From the NCBI RefSeq assembly GCF_007991635.1, contig NZ_BJYS01000013.1, positions 114,139-178,138 of the forward strand: a stretch of DNA of 64,000 nt, written 5' to 3'. Of this stretch, positions 25,829-34,763 are shown one piece after another. Numbering within the stretch: the first letter of the stretch is position 1; every line of letters begins with the position of its first letter. Source of the stretch: Adhaeribacter aerolatus. Its GTDB lineage: Bacteria > Bacteroidota > Bacteroidia > Cytophagales > Hymenobacteraceae. Both the position numbers and the translations under genes were made by a program. The notes under the pieces are model-generated. The model saw only the letters and a program-made list of their open reading frames with translations. It had not been told where the DNA came from and searched no databases.

Positions 25829-27691
25829 TTATTTGCCGAGGTAAACCATTAAGATTGAAATATCGGCTGGCGAAACACCGCTGATGCGGGAAGCCTGACC
25901 GATGGTTTCGGGATTTATTTTAATTAATTTTTCGCGGGCTTCTTTCGACAGCGCCGGCATACTTCTATAATCTAGGCGTTCCTTGATTACATAATTTTCC
26001 AGCTCTTCCATTTTAGCCGCCTGCTGATTTTCTTTCTGAATATAATGCTCGTACTTGATCGCTATAGAAGCTTGTTCGATGCTATCGGGCACGTATTTAC
26101 TCAGGTAGTGTTCCAGTACGGGCACCGCTTGTGTCAAGTGGTTAACCTCAATATTAGGTCTTCTGAGTAAATTAGCGGCTTTTGCTTTTTCCGAAATTGG
26201 CGCCGAACCTAAAGCGAGCAAAGTTTCGTTTACTTCTTCCGGTTCTACAGCTTTGTTATTCAGGTAAGCAATCACTTCTTTAGTTTCGGATATTTTCTTC
26301 TCTACCCTATCCAAACGGTCTTGACTGGCTAAACCTAGTTTGTAACCCAGCGGGGTTAAGCGAATATCGGCATTATCCTGGCGCAGCAAAATCCGGTGCT
26401 CGGCGCGAGAAGTAAACATGCGGTAAGGTTCTTCAGTGCCTTTATTTACCAAATCGTCTATCAACACACCAATGTAAGCTTCGGAGCGTTTCAGCACGAA
26501 AGGCTCTTTTTCGTTAACTTTATTGTGCGCATTAATACCCGCCATTAATCCCTGGCAAGCAGCTTCTTCGTAACCCGTTGTACCGTTTATCTGGCCGGCA
26601 AAGTACAGGTTTTCTACCACTTTCGTTTCCAGAGTTAAGTTTAACTGGGTGGGCGGGAAAAAGTCGTACTCGATGGCATAACCTGGCCGGAACATTTTGG
26701 CATTTTCGAAACCAGCAATTTTACGCAAGGCTTTAAACTGTACATCTTCGGGCAACGAACTGGAGAAACCGTTTACATATATTTCTACCGTATTCCAGCC
26801 TTCCGGCTCCACAAATATCTGGTGCCGATCTTTATCAGCGAACCGGTTGATTTTATCTTCGATAGAAGGGCAGTAACGCGGACCTAAGCCTTGAATACGG
26901 CCTTTAAACATGGGTGATTGCTCGAACCCGGTTTTTAATATTTCGTGTACTTCGGTGCTGGTATAGGTAATGTAGCAGCTTCTCTGTTGGGTAAGCGGCT
27001 TAGTATCGGTGTAAGAGAATTTAGAAGGATTTTCGTCACCGCGTTGCTCTTCCATACGGCTGTAATCCAGCGAGCGTCCATCTACCCGCGGCGGCGTACC
27101 GGTTTTCATGCGGCCACTTTCAAAACCCAATTTTACTAGCTGCTCGGTAATACCGGTAGCTGCTCTTTCGGCCGCCCGACCACCTCCAAATTGTTTCTCG
27201 CCAATGTGGATAACGCCATTCAGGAAAGTGCCGTTGGTAAGCACCACCGCCTTAGATTTAATTTCCAGGCCCATTCCGGTTCTTACACCTGCTACTTTTC
27301 CACGTGAAACTAACAAGTTATCCACCATGTCCTGCCAGAAGTCCAGGTTTTCGGTTTGCTCCAGGGTTAGGCGCCATTCTTCGGCAAAACGCATCCGGTC
27401 GCTTTGCGCACGCGGGCTCCACATAGCCGGACCTTTGGATAAATTTAGCATCCGGAACTGAATCATGGTTTTATCGGTCACAATGCCGCTCATGCCACCC
27501 AACGCATCAACTTCGCGTACAATCTGGCCTTTGGCTACGCCGCCCATGGCCGGGTTGCATGACATTTGCGCAATGGTGTTCATGTTCATGGTAATTAATA
27601 ATACCTTCGAACCCATTTTGGCCGCAGCCGCAGCAGCTTCGCAACCCGCATGACCGGCGCCAACTACAATAATATCGTATTCTGGAAACAT
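25829..27691 (-). CDS. mnmG: tRNA uridine-5-carboxymethylaminomethyl synthesis enzyme MnmG (GidA)
   Basis: A 620-residue FAD enzyme. The N-terminal dinucleotide fold [22 protein letters not shown] (5-26) binds [27 protein letters not shown] (43-66) is the GidA signature, and [36 protein letters not shown] and [22 protein letters not shown] are all present. The C-terminal helical region ends in the tRNA-binding [41 protein letters not shown]. With MnmE it installs the cmnm5 group on wobble U34 of certain tRNAs in the cytosol. The gene is often near oriC, which agrees with the candidate origin 2.6 kb away. It contains a parS-like site at 27296-27311. Confidence 0.97.
   Translation of the reverse strand: MFPEYDIIVVGAGHAGCEAAAAAAKMGSKVLLITMNMNTIAQMSCNPAMGGVAKGQIVREVDALGGMSGIVTDKTMIQFRMLNLSKGPAMWSPRAQSDRMRFAEEWRLTLEQTENLDFWQDMVDNLLVSRGKVAGVRTGMGLEIKSKAVVLTNGTFLNGVIHIGEKQFGGGRAAERAATGITEQLVKLGFESGRMKTGTPPRVDGRSLDYSRMEEQRGDENPSKFSYTDTKPLTQQRSCYITYTSTEVHEILKTGFEQSPMFKGRIQGLGPRYCPSIEDKINRFADKDRHQIFVEPEGWNTVEIYVNGFSSSLPEDVQFKALRKIAGFENAKMFRPGYAIEYDFFPPTQLNLTLETKVVENLYFAGQINGTTGYEEAACQGLMAGINAHNKVNEKEPFVLKRSEAYIGVLIDDLVNKGTEEPYRMFTSRAEHRILLRQDNADIRLTPLGYKLGLASQDRLDRVEKKISETKEVIAYLNNKAVEPEEVNETLLALGSAPISEKAKAANLLRRPNIEVNHLTQAVPVLEHYLSKYVPDSIEQASIAIKYEHYIQKENQQAAKMEELENYVIKERLDYRSMPALSKEAREKLIKINPETIGQASRISGVSPADISILMVYLGK
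27296..27311. promoter_or_regulatory. parS-like ParB-binding site inside mnmG (14/16 match)
   Basis: TTTTCCACGTGAAACT, two mismatches at the edges from TGTTCCACGTGAAACA, with the full CCACGTGAAAC core. The bases encode ordinary MnmG residues, so chance is possible, but it is the best core match in the window. Confidence 0.45.
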
Positions 27692-27751
27692 TTTTATTTA
27701 TATAGGCTTAACCCCAAACACAATGAGGTTAAATTATAATTCCGATTAAAG

Positions 27752-28183
27752 CTAAAATTTTCGCAAAGATAAGCAATTATCTTCGGCTGTGCGCATAAGC
27801 TGCTTTAATTCAGGGCTCTTATCGTCGTAGCCTAATAAATGGAGTACCCCGTGAGCCATTACCCGATGGAGTTCATCCAGGAAAGGAATATTCAGGTTTG
27901 CGGCGTTCTCTTTTACCCGATCGATGCTAATAAAAATATCACTTTCAATAATCTCCGGTTCATCGGCATTATTAAAAGTGATAATATCAGTGTAGGTATC
28001 GTGGTCCAGGTATTCCTGGTTTATCTCTAACAGGTACTCGTCGGAGCAAAAAATATACGTTAAATTCTGGAGCTGAAATGGATGGTTCTGGATGATGGTA
28101 GTAAGCCAGGCCGCTACGGGTTCCTGATTCGGAAGCGTAAAGTCTACGTCTTCCGAAACGAACTCGATTAATTCATCAGGCAT
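27752..28183 (-). CDS. ybeY: Endoribonuclease YbeY (rRNA maturation)
   Basis: A 143-residue single-domain protein. The zinc site motif is HGVLHLLGYDD: His111 and His115 fit the H-x3-H part of the UPF0054 signature, while the third ligand position (121) is Asp instead of the usual His, a variant I associate with Bacteroidota. The TDIITFNN segment (about 65-72) is the conserved substrate-side strand. YbeY processes the 3' end of 16S rRNA and takes part in ribosome quality control in the cytosol. The gene starts 6 bases from the stop of the ATPase gene upstream and sits 60 bases before mnmG, so it is probably part of one long operon. Confidence 0.93.
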   Translation of the reverse strand: MPDELIEFVSEDVDFTLPNQEPVAAWLTTIIQNHPFQLQNLTYIFCSDEYLLEINQEYLDHDTYTDIITFNNADEPEIIESDIFISIDRVKENAANLNIPFLDELHRVMAHGVLHLLGYDDKSPELKQLMRTAEDNCLSLRKF

Positions 28184-28189
28184 TAGTAT

Positions 28190-28597
28190 TTAGGAATTAT
28201 TTATAAAGAATATTAATTCTACTTTCCGGCCATCGTTCGAGAATTCTACTTCATCGCTTAAATTTCGCATCAGAAATATTCCCCGGCCCCCGGGATTCTC
28301 AATGTTTTCCGGCGAGGTTGGGTCCGACAGCGAGTTATAATCAAAGCCTTTGCCTTCGTCTTCTACTTCAAAGCGTAAGCGATCGTCTTCAACATACAAC
28401 GACAGTAGAACGTTTTTATCTTTATCAAATTTATTACCATGGCGAATAGCATTGTTAACCGATTCTGTAACTGCCACCATTATATTGCCATAGATATCAT
28501 CCTCAATGTTAAATTTTTCTTTCGAGTTATCGATAAAGCTTTCTACAACCCGGATGTTTTCAATCAATGATGGAATCTGAATTTTTAGTTGATTCAT
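28190..28597 (-). CDS. RsbW/anti-sigma-factor-type ATP-binding protein
   Basis: A 135-residue stand-alone GHKL ATPase domain counted from ATG 28597 (a GTG 18 bases upstream would extend it slightly). The N-box is AVTESVNNAIRHGN with Glu45 and Asn49, the G1 box VEDEGKGFD, and the G2 box NPGGRGIFLMRNL. This is the histidine-kinase-like fold of RsbW/SpoIIAB serine kinases, which inhibit sigma factors or phosphorylate STAS anti-anti-sigma proteins. No sigma factor or classic STAS gene is adjacent. It lies between the DUF4175 gene and ybeY in a tight minus-strand operon, an order that recurs in Cytophagales as far as I recall. Confidence 0.9.
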   Translation of the reverse strand: MNQLKIQIPSLIENIRVVESFIDNSKEKFNIEDDIYGNIMVAVTESVNNAIRHGNKFDKDKNVLLSLYVEDDRLRFEVEDEGKGFDYNSLSDPTSPENIENPGGRGIFLMRNLSDEVEFSNDGRKVELIFFINNS

Positions 28598-28630
28598 AGT
28601 TTTATAAAGTTTCACTTATCGTCACTGGTC

Positions 28631-31600
28631 TTACTTACCCATCTTCTGAAAATATTCATTTACTTCCTGTTTGTAGTAAGGCGACAAAGCTGGCGAAACA
28701 GTTTTGAGCAGTTCCGTTTGCTTTTGTTTGGTCTTTAAATATTTTTCAAACGAAGGGGGCATCGTACGTGTTTTTTCGGATGCCGTGTGTGCCTCCCGTT
28801 TATCGTCCAAGTCCCGCTCCCGCGCCGATTTCTCGGCTTCGAGCAACCGGGTAAGTATTTCACGCTGCCGCATTATAGTTTGCTCCGTAAGTCGTTTATT
28901 AACGAGATCGGTTTCGGTTTGTTCCATCATTTTGCGCAAATTGTCCATATTGCCGCCACTACCTGGTTTATCGCCGTCCTGTTTCCCGTCTTGTTGCTGT
29001 TGCTTTTCCAACTCTCTTAAAGCATTACGCAATGCCTGCTGTTCGGCGGCCAATTTAGCTAATTCTTCTGATAGTGCCTTGCCCGATTTATTGCCTTTTT
29101 GCAATTCCTGAATTTTCTGGTTCAGGGCATCCTGCATGTCGCCCATATTGCCGGGCTGTGGTTTGCCTTTTTGCTTGCCTTTACCTTTTCCAGACTGTGC
29201 CATAGCCATGGCCATTTGCTGCTGCATTTGTTTTAGAGCATCGTTCAGCATTAAGGCCAGGTTATTAATAGAAGTCATGGTAAGCTGCTGGTAACCAGTA
29301 ATTTTACCAATATTGCGCTCTTTTATCTGGCCCAGACTTTGCGAAATATTATCGTTCATGGCGCCTACTTCGCGGGTTACAAAGCTCTGAATCTGGAATA
29401 CCTTCTTCGCCAAAGACAGCAAACTGTCTTCAATAATTTTGGCATCGTCTTTTAATTTAAGTTGCTGTTGCCCCAATGTAATAAAACGCGGATCGCTCTG
29501 GCTCACCCCTCTAAACGATTTCATGAGTTCTTCCTGGTCGAATGAAAGCGTAATCAGGTTTTCCAGAATATCGCGCAAATGATCCAAGTTTTGCTGGGCT
29601 TGTTCCATTTCGGCGCTGCTCATTTTCTGTTGCATTTGCTTAGCCATTTCCTGCATTTTTTGCGCAGCATTTTTCTGCGACTGACTGGCTTTTTTATTCT
29701 GCTCTTTTTGTAATTGCTCCTGGCTGTTTTGCAGTTCCTGGTCAACCTGTTTTTCCTGCGGCTCGGTTTCTTCCATTTGGTGCTGCTGGTCCATTTGCTT
29801 ATCGAGCTCTTTTAGTTCGTCCACATCTTTTTTAATATCCTCGAACTGTTCTTTTATTTGCTCTTGCTCTTTCTGCAATTCTTCCTGCCGCTCTTCTTTA
29901 GATTGCTTCTGGTCTTGCTTCGATTCCTTGGCTTCGTTCTGCTTACTTTCGTTCTGCTTATCTTCTTTTTGCTGGTTTTGCTTATCTTCTTTGGTATTGG
30001 CTTTTTTGTCTTCGGTCTTTTCGGCCAAATCTTCTTGTTCTTTGGCTAATTTTTCCAGCTCTTTTGCCGTGTTATCCAGTTTGGTTTCGAATTGCAGTTG
30101 CTTGAATAACTCTAACGTACGCTCCAGTTCTTTCTCCAGGTTGTTTTCTTTGTTATTCATTTTCTCCAGCAAGCGTTGCAATTCGCGCTCGTTGGGTTGC
30201 TGTTGCTGCAATAATTTTTCCAGTTCCTGGTAAAGTTTCTTAGTTTCTTCATCGAGCAAATCGTTCATGAGCTGCTGCAACTGTTTGGCTTTCTCCATTA
30301 GCTGCGGACTTTTCTGGTCGAAACGGTCTTGTTGTTTGTTTAACTGTTCGTACAACTGTTTCATGGCCTCAATATCCTGCTCCAGTTGTTTTTTCTTATC
30401 CAGCAGGTTTTCCATTTGTTTTTTGTCCTGCCAGTTCAGGTTATTTTTGGTTTTAAGCTTTTCGTCGGTTTTTTGCAGTTCCTGGCGCAGTTGCTGCGAT
30501 TTCTCTACCGATTTGCTTAACTGGCTCTGAATAGATTTGGCATTAGACGCGGCTTCTCTTTCCAGGTCGGCGCGGGTAGGTACTTTAAAATCGAACAAAC
30601 GGGTGCGCGAACTTTTAGAACCGTGTACGCCATCGTTATCCCATACCTGTACAAAATATTCGAGCCGGTCGCCGGGTTGCAAACTCAGGCTATTTAAATT
30701 CCACTGGTGGTAATACGTTTGGCTCAACTGGTTCCGGTCGAAATGAAGCGGAACTGCCCGGTAGCCCGAATTTTTCTGGTTATTGTCGTTGGTAACGCGG
30801 TAGTGCAAATTTAGCCGGGTAAGGCCGTAATCATCCGATACGCTACCGCCCAAAACCAGGTAAGCGTAAGTTGTGGTATCGCGGAAGTTTTCTACCGAAA
30901 TATCAGGGTGCCGGTCCGGAACACTGCTGATTAGGAAGTTCATCTGCTCTTTGTTCTGGCTGTATTTATTCCGGAGATTAATCGAATATTCCTGCGTAGC
31001 CATAATCCGTTTAGATACTCTAAACAAATCTTTTTCCTGAACGGCAGCTAAGGTTTGCTGTGGCTGATCAAAATTCAGGGCCAACTGCTCGGTAGCGGTG
31101 GCTTTAAAGTTCCAGCGCAGCGTACTGCCTTCGGGTACCGTTACGTTACCGGTGTTGTGGATGGTTTCGGCCTCTTTATTCAAATAAGCCGGGTAAGTTA
31201 CGTCAATCGAAAAATTGGTTAGGTTGGGCCGGGCCAGTACATTAAGCCGGTACTCCTCCGAAAAAAAGCCGCCACCCGCCAACTGAAAATCAACAGGCCG
31301 TTGCAGCTTCTGGAAAGTAAAGCTATAAGTACCGTCTTTCTGCTGGGTGAGTTTTTGCTCCCGGCCGTTGTACATTAAAGTAACTTCGCTGGGGATCGTC
31401 TTGCCGGCGAGTTTCACGTTTAAGGTGTAATCTTCTTCCTGAAAGGCTTGTAGGTTTTTATTCTGAATTTCGAAGGTAAACGGAGCCGCCGGCGCGTAAT
31501 GCCGCTGGTAATGAATAATACGGTCGGTGCCTTGTAGGAATAAACTGGGGTAAATAAGCGCAATAACCAGCATAATAGCCATGGGCAGCAGCACGTACTT

Positions 31601-32071
31601 TAACAAAGGTCTGTTTTCCGTCAGGCGGATGCTTTCGGCAAAATGGTAAGCCGCTAATTGCTGCGATTTTTGGTTAATACTCGCCGCAATTAAATCGTTG
31701 TTGCTGCTAACTGCTTGTAATTGAATAGTATTTAATAACCGGTCTTTAATATCGGGATAATAATTGCCTACTTGCCGGGCTGCTTGCTCATCGGTTAATA
31801 ATTTCCGGAGGTTAATAAATGCGGCCAGCGGGGCAAATATCCAGCGCAAAAAAGCGTAAAAACACAAGCCCAGAAACGAGAAGAATAAAAACGCCCGCAC
31901 ATAATACGGAAAGTAAAAGAAGTATTCGAGCAGGTTGTAAAGCAGGAAGAAAGTTAATATTAAGCCTCCCGAAAATATTAAACCCTTAATTAATAAGTTT
32001 AAATAAAACTTTTTTTTGAACTCCTGCAGTTGGTGCAGCACCACCTGCATGGCTGAATGTTGAGGTGCCAT
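28631..32071 (-). CDS. DUF4175 family large membrane-anchored coiled-coil protein
   Basis: An 1146-residue protein. Hydrophobic segments at about 25-48, 52-72 and 156-178 anchor it in the inner membrane; a beta-rich periplasmic-type region follows (about 190-490). The second half (about 500-1100) is an extremely Gln/Lys/Glu-rich coiled coil, with runs such as KEQEDLAEKTEDKKANTKED and a Gly/Lys patch near 990. This layout is that of Bacteroidota DUF4175 proteins, whose role is unknown. The charged coiled coil could tether the membrane to a cytosolic or periplasmic partner. Weak base-composition skews reflect the CAG/GAA codons and are not repeats of another kind. It is probably the first gene of the operon ending with the methyltransferase. 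Confidence 0.85.
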   Translation of the reverse strand: MAPQHSAMQVVLHQLQEFKKKFYLNLLIKGLIFSGGLILTFFLLYNLLEYFFYFPYYVRAFLFFSFLGLCFYAFLRWIFAPLAAFINLRKLLTDEQAARQVGNYYPDIKDRLLNTIQLQAVSSNNDLIAASINQKSQQLAAYHFAESIRLTENRPLLKYVLLPMAIMLVIALIYPSLFLQGTDRIIHYQRHYAPAAPFTFEIQNKNLQAFQEEDYTLNVKLAGKTIPSEVTLMYNGREQKLTQQKDGTYSFTFQKLQRPVDFQLAGGGFFSEEYRLNVLARPNLTNFSIDVTYPAYLNKEAETIHNTGNVTVPEGSTLRWNFKATATEQLALNFDQPQQTLAAVQEKDLFRVSKRIMATQEYSINLRNKYSQNKEQMNFLISSVPDRHPDISVENFRDTTTYAYLVLGGSVSDDYGLTRLNLHYRVTNDNNQKNSGYRAVPLHFDRNQLSQTYYHQWNLNSLSLQPGDRLEYFVQVWDNDGVHGSKSSRTRLFDFKVPTRADLEREAASNAKSIQSQLSKSVEKSQQLRQELQKTDEKLKTKNNLNWQDKKQMENLLDKKKQLEQDIEAMKQLYEQLNKQQDRFDQKSPQLMEKAKQLQQLMNDLLDEETKKLYQELEKLLQQQQPNERELQRLLEKMNNKENNLEKELERTLELFKQLQFETKLDNTAKELEKLAKEQEDLAEKTEDKKANTKEDKQNQQKEDKQNESKQNEAKESKQDQKQSKEERQEELQKEQEQIKEQFEDIKKDVDELKELDKQMDQQHQMEETEPQEKQVDQELQNSQEQLQKEQNKKASQSQKNAAQKMQEMAKQMQQKMSSAEMEQAQQNLDHLRDILENLITLSFDQEELMKSFRGVSQSDPRFITLGQQQLKLKDDAKIIEDSLLSLAKKVFQIQSFVTREVGAMNDNISQSLGQIKERNIGKITGYQQLTMTSINNLALMLNDALKQMQQQMAMAMAQSGKGKGKQKGKPQPGNMGDMQDALNQKIQELQKGNKSGKALSEELAKLAAEQQALRNALRELEKQQQQDGKQDGDKPGSGGNMDNLRKMMEQTETDLVNKRLTEQTIMRQREILTRLLEAEKSARERDLDDKREAHTASEKTRTMPPSFEKYLKTKQKQTELLKTVSPALSPYYKQEVNEYFQKMGK

Positions 32072-32127
32072 AGTTATACTTTTAAGGGAGGTACTTAAAT
32101 ATTAAATAGGTAAATCAGGGAAGTAAT

Positions 32128-32152
32128 AATTCCCTATCTAAGATAGGGAATT
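32128..32152. promoter_or_regulatory. 25-base inverted repeat upstream of the DUF4175 gene
   Basis: AATTCCCTATCT (32128-32139) and AGATAGGGAATT (32141-32152) around a central A. It lies 57 bases before the DUF4175 ATG and 65 bases after the ExoIII stop codon. There is no T tract on the minus side, so an operator is as likely as a weak terminator. Confidence 0.45.
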
Positions 32153-32216
32153 ATATTGTTAATTTAAATAGTATCCTATAAAACGGTAATTAGCAGGTAA
32201 ATGATATATAAATTTT

Positions 32217-32978
32217 CTAACTTATTTCCACTAAAACCGGACAATGATCCGAGTGTTTGGCTTCGGGTAAAATAGCTGCCCGTTTTAATTTTTCCTGTAA
32301 GTTATCCGTGACCACTGCGTAGTCGATACGCCAGCCCAGGTTCTTACCACGGGCGCCGGCGCGGTAACTCCACCAGGTATAATTATGGGGCTCGGCGTTC
32401 AGGTGCCGGAACGAGTCGATGTAGCCATGCGACAGGAAATGGGTAAACCAGCTGCGCTCCTCGGGTAAAAAGCCGGAACTGTTGGCATTAGACTTTGGAT
32501 TATGAATATCGATGGCCTGGTGACAAATATTATAATCGCCGCAGATAACCAGGCCGGGCACCTGGCGGCGTACTTCCTCTACATATTGCAGAAAAAAATC
32601 GAGCCAGCGCATTTTAAATTCCTGACGCAAATCGCCGCTGGAGCCGGATGGCATATACACGTTTAATACCGAATATTCCGGAAAATCGAGTCGTAATACG
32701 CGGCCTTCGCAGTCGTAAAGATTGTTGCCGCAGCCAACGGTAGCAGCCATGGGTTTTTCCTTCGTAAAAGTAGCCACGCCGCTGTAGCCTTTTTTAACGG
32801 CCGGATGAATATAAGCGTGATAACCTAAGGCCTCAAAAGCGGCTTTATCCAGTTTGTCTTCGCAGCATTTAATTTCCTGTAAACACAACACATCGGGGTT
32901 AGCCGCCTGTACCCAATCTAAAAAGCCTTTGCTAATAGCCGACCGGATGCCGTTAACGTTGTAACTGATAATTTTCAT
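32217..32978 (-). CDS. xth: Exodeoxyribonuclease III (AP endonuclease)
   Basis: A 253-residue member of the exonuclease III/APE1 family. Motifs in order: YNVNGIRSA (5-13), LQEIKC with the metal-binding Glu (33-38), NVYMPSGS, GDYNICH (Asp and Asn of the active site, about 147-153), RIDYAVVTDNL and KHSDHCPV with the catalytic His. It cuts at abasic sites and removes 3' blocking groups during base excision repair in the cytosol. Full length for the family. It starts 4 bases after the stop codon of the 115-residue gene upstream and ends the three-gene operon with the AhpD-like protein. Confidence 0.95.
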   Translation of the reverse strand: MKIISYNVNGIRSAISKGFLDWVQAANPDVLCLQEIKCCEDKLDKAAFEALGYHAYIHPAVKKGYSGVATFTKEKPMAATVGCGNNLYDCEGRVLRLDFPEYSVLNVYMPSGSSGDLRQEFKMRWLDFFLQYVEEVRRQVPGLVICGDYNICHQAIDIHNPKSNANSSGFLPEERSWFTHFLSHGYIDSFRHLNAEPHNYTWWSYRAGARGKNLGWRIDYAVVTDNLQEKLKRAAILPEAKHSDHCPVLVEIS

Positions 32979-32982
32979 AAAT

Positions 32983-33330
32983 CTAGTCTTCTCTGTCGAA
33001 ATATTCTAAAATATGCCATTTCAGCATACGTTCCTGTTCTTTTAAATTGGCGCTGGGAATAGGTTTTACTGCTTTGTAGTGCGGCCAGCCATCTTCATCT
33101 ATCTTGTCGAACTCGTAATAACCCGAAAGGCTGAATAATTTGCAGGTGGCAATGTGCATTAAATCCTGCTTTTGTTCTTTGGTAAATTCGCTGATGCCCT
33201 GGCCCAGTTCCTGCACGCCAATTAAAAATAAAATACCATTTAAATGAAGTTCTTTCCCAAAACGGGCCCGCAGGCTCCGCAATAATTCCAACCAACGGGC
33301 TTCAAAATCTTCGCTTTTTTCAAATTCCAT
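32983..33330 (-). CDS. Conserved hypothetical protein
   Basis: A 115-residue soluble protein. It begins with a charged helix (FEARWLELLRSLRARFGKELHLNGILFLIGVQELG) and continues through EFTKEQKQDLMHIATCKLFSLSGYYEFDKIDEDGWPHYK. There is no signal peptide or known catalytic motif. Similar short proteins occur in other Bacteroidota, but I cannot name a family. It sits 9 bases after the AhpD-like gene and 4 bases before xth, so it belongs to that operon. A link to repair or oxidative stress is only guilt by association. Confidence 0.75.
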   Translation of the reverse strand: MEFEKSEDFEARWLELLRSLRARFGKELHLNGILFLIGVQELGQGISEFTKEQKQDLMHIATCKLFSLSGYYEFDKIDEDGWPHYKAVKPIPSANLKEQERMLKWHILEYFDRED

Positions 33331-33339
33331 AAGCTCCGT

Positions 33340-33681
33340 TTATGCAGTTTTCAATTCTTCCCAATATTCTACGGCCCGCCGGAAATGCGGAATAACAATA
33401 GAGCCGCCGATTAAATTGGCAATGGCAAATACCTCGTAAACTTCGTCGTCGGTGAGGCCACATTCCATGCATTTACCCAGATGGTATTTAATGCAGTCAT
33501 CGCAGCGCAAAACCATAGAGCAGGCCAGCCCCAGCATTTCTTTTGTTTTCACATTCAGGGCGCCTTCCTGATAAGCATTCGTATCGAGGTTAAAAAACCG
33601 TTTTATTACTTTGTTATCCGCGGCCATAATTTTTTCGTTCATGCGGCTGCGATAATCGTTAAACTCCTGTACCTGGTTCAT
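33340..33681 (-). CDS. Carboxymuconolactone decarboxylase/AhpD-like protein
   Basis: A 113-residue all-helical protein with the AhpD-type motif CDDCIKYH: Cys60, Cys63 and His67 (CxxCxxxH). The flanking KTKEMLGLACSMVLR and YEVFAIANLIGGSIVIPHFRRAVEYWEE fit the carboxymuconolactone decarboxylase fold (PF02627). Members with the CxxC motif act as thiol reductases or peroxidase partners; those without are decarboxylases. Its place upstream of xth in one operon fits a role against oxidative damage, which is an inference. Length matches small single-domain members. Confidence 0.9.
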   Translation of the reverse strand: MNQVQEFNDYRSRMNEKIMAADNKVIKRFFNLDTNAYQEGALNVKTKEMLGLACSMVLRCDDCIKYHLGKCMECGLTDDEVYEVFAIANLIGGSIVIPHFRRAVEYWEELKTA

Positions 33682-33752
33682 GTATATAAATTTTAATGAA
33701 AGTTGAGGTATAACTAAACAATAAAGTTACTCATAAGTTGCTTAAACCACCT

Positions 33753-34457
33753 ATGCCGGCCGCGTTAAAAAATATTTTCTCTGACTTCCTGATGTTATTA
33801 TTCCCGGAGTTTTGCCAGGCCTGCGAAAGAACACTGGCCACCGGCGAAGAGTTGGTATGCACGCATTGCCGCCTGAAATTGCCCTATACCAACGTACACC
33901 TGCAACCGCCGGAGTTAAATCCACTTTCGGTCAGGTTTTTTGGAAAAGTACCCATGCAGCATGTATTGGCTTACTTGTACTTTAACCGGGCGGGACGTAC
34001 CCAACGATTACTGCACGCGCTTAAATACCGGGGTGTGCAGGAAGTCGGCGAATTGCTGGGTAGCTGGTACGGCCATACTTTACGTGAGAGTGGTTACGCC
34101 CAGGCCTTTGAATTAATAGTACCGGTACCATTACATGCCCGCAAAAGAAGGCAACGGGGCTATAATCAATCCGATAGTTTTGCGATGGGTTTGGCTGCCG
34201 CTTTAGATTTGCCCTGGAGCAACCAGGTACTTAAACGCACCCAGTATACTTCTTCGCAAACCCATAAAAGCCGGCCCGAACGCTGGGAGAACGTAGCGGA
34301 AGTGTTTCAGGTAATAAGCCCAGGACTTATTCAGAATAAAAAAATTTTGCTGGTTGATGATGTTATTACCACGGGCGCTACGTTGGAGGCTTGTGGTTTA
34401 ACTTTATTAAAAGCCGGTTGTGCTGAAGTTAATGTTTGTACGATTGCGGCAGCTTAA
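33753..34457 (+). CDS. ComF-family amidophosphoribosyltransferase-like protein
   Basis: A 234-residue protein from ATG 33753 (a TTG at 33738 would add five residues). The N-terminus holds a four-Cys zinc finger, FCQACERTL and CTHCRLKLPY. The type I phosphoribosyltransferase domain has VPVPLHARKRRQRGYNQS and the PRPP-binding loop ILLVDDVITTGATL (about 197-210). ComF proteins take part in DNA uptake during natural transformation in some bacteria, and in others have an undefined role. No other competence gene is nearby. The gene is divergent from the AhpD-like operon, with only 71 bases between the two starts, so the two promoters overlap. Confidence 0.92.
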   Translation: MPAALKNIFSDFLMLLFPEFCQACERTLATGEELVCTHCRLKLPYTNVHLQPPELNPLSVRFFGKVPMQHVLAYLYFNRAGRTQRLLHALKYRGVQEVGELLGSWYGHTLRESGYAQAFELIVPVPLHARKRRQRGYNQSDSFAMGLAAALDLPWSNQVLKRTQYTSSQTHKSRPERWENVAEVFQVISPGLIQNKKILLVDDVITTGATLEACGLTLLKAGCAEVNVCTIAAA

Positions 34458-34763
34458 CCATTCCGTACCAGATTTAAAATTATTTTCTCCTTGTAATAAT
34501 TGCTTTCTGTAGCTCTGTGCAGCAGCTCCTAACAGTAATCTACCAGGAGGGGAAAATATTTATAAGAATATTTCGCCTTTTCAGAGCTTTAAATTATTCC
34601 TTATAATTTATTCAATAGGCAAATTAGTATAAATATCGTATGGCTAAATACAAACTTTAATAGTTGACACAAGTTGCTTTGTTTTAACCGAAAGTCTTTT
34701 TATTACCAGGTGCCGGAACTCTTTTAAACGTTCCTATAATTTCCTTATTTGTCTGAACCCACT
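34458..34763. other. Intergenic region before the glycosidase gene
   Basis: About 306 AT-rich bases. A TTGACA hexamer is present at 34664-34669 but has no matching partner and this phylum does not use that consensus. No gene or strong hairpin was seen. Confidence 0.35.

Noticed and set aside
29600..30600. Possible tandem repeats in DNA
   Set aside because: The repetitive look comes from Gln/Lys/Glu codons of the DUF4175 coiled coil, not from a nucleotide tandem array.
34664..34669. TTGACA upstream of the glycosidase gene
   Set aside because: This is the E. coli -35 consensus, which Bacteroidota do not use; there is no -7 TAnnTTTG at the right spacing.
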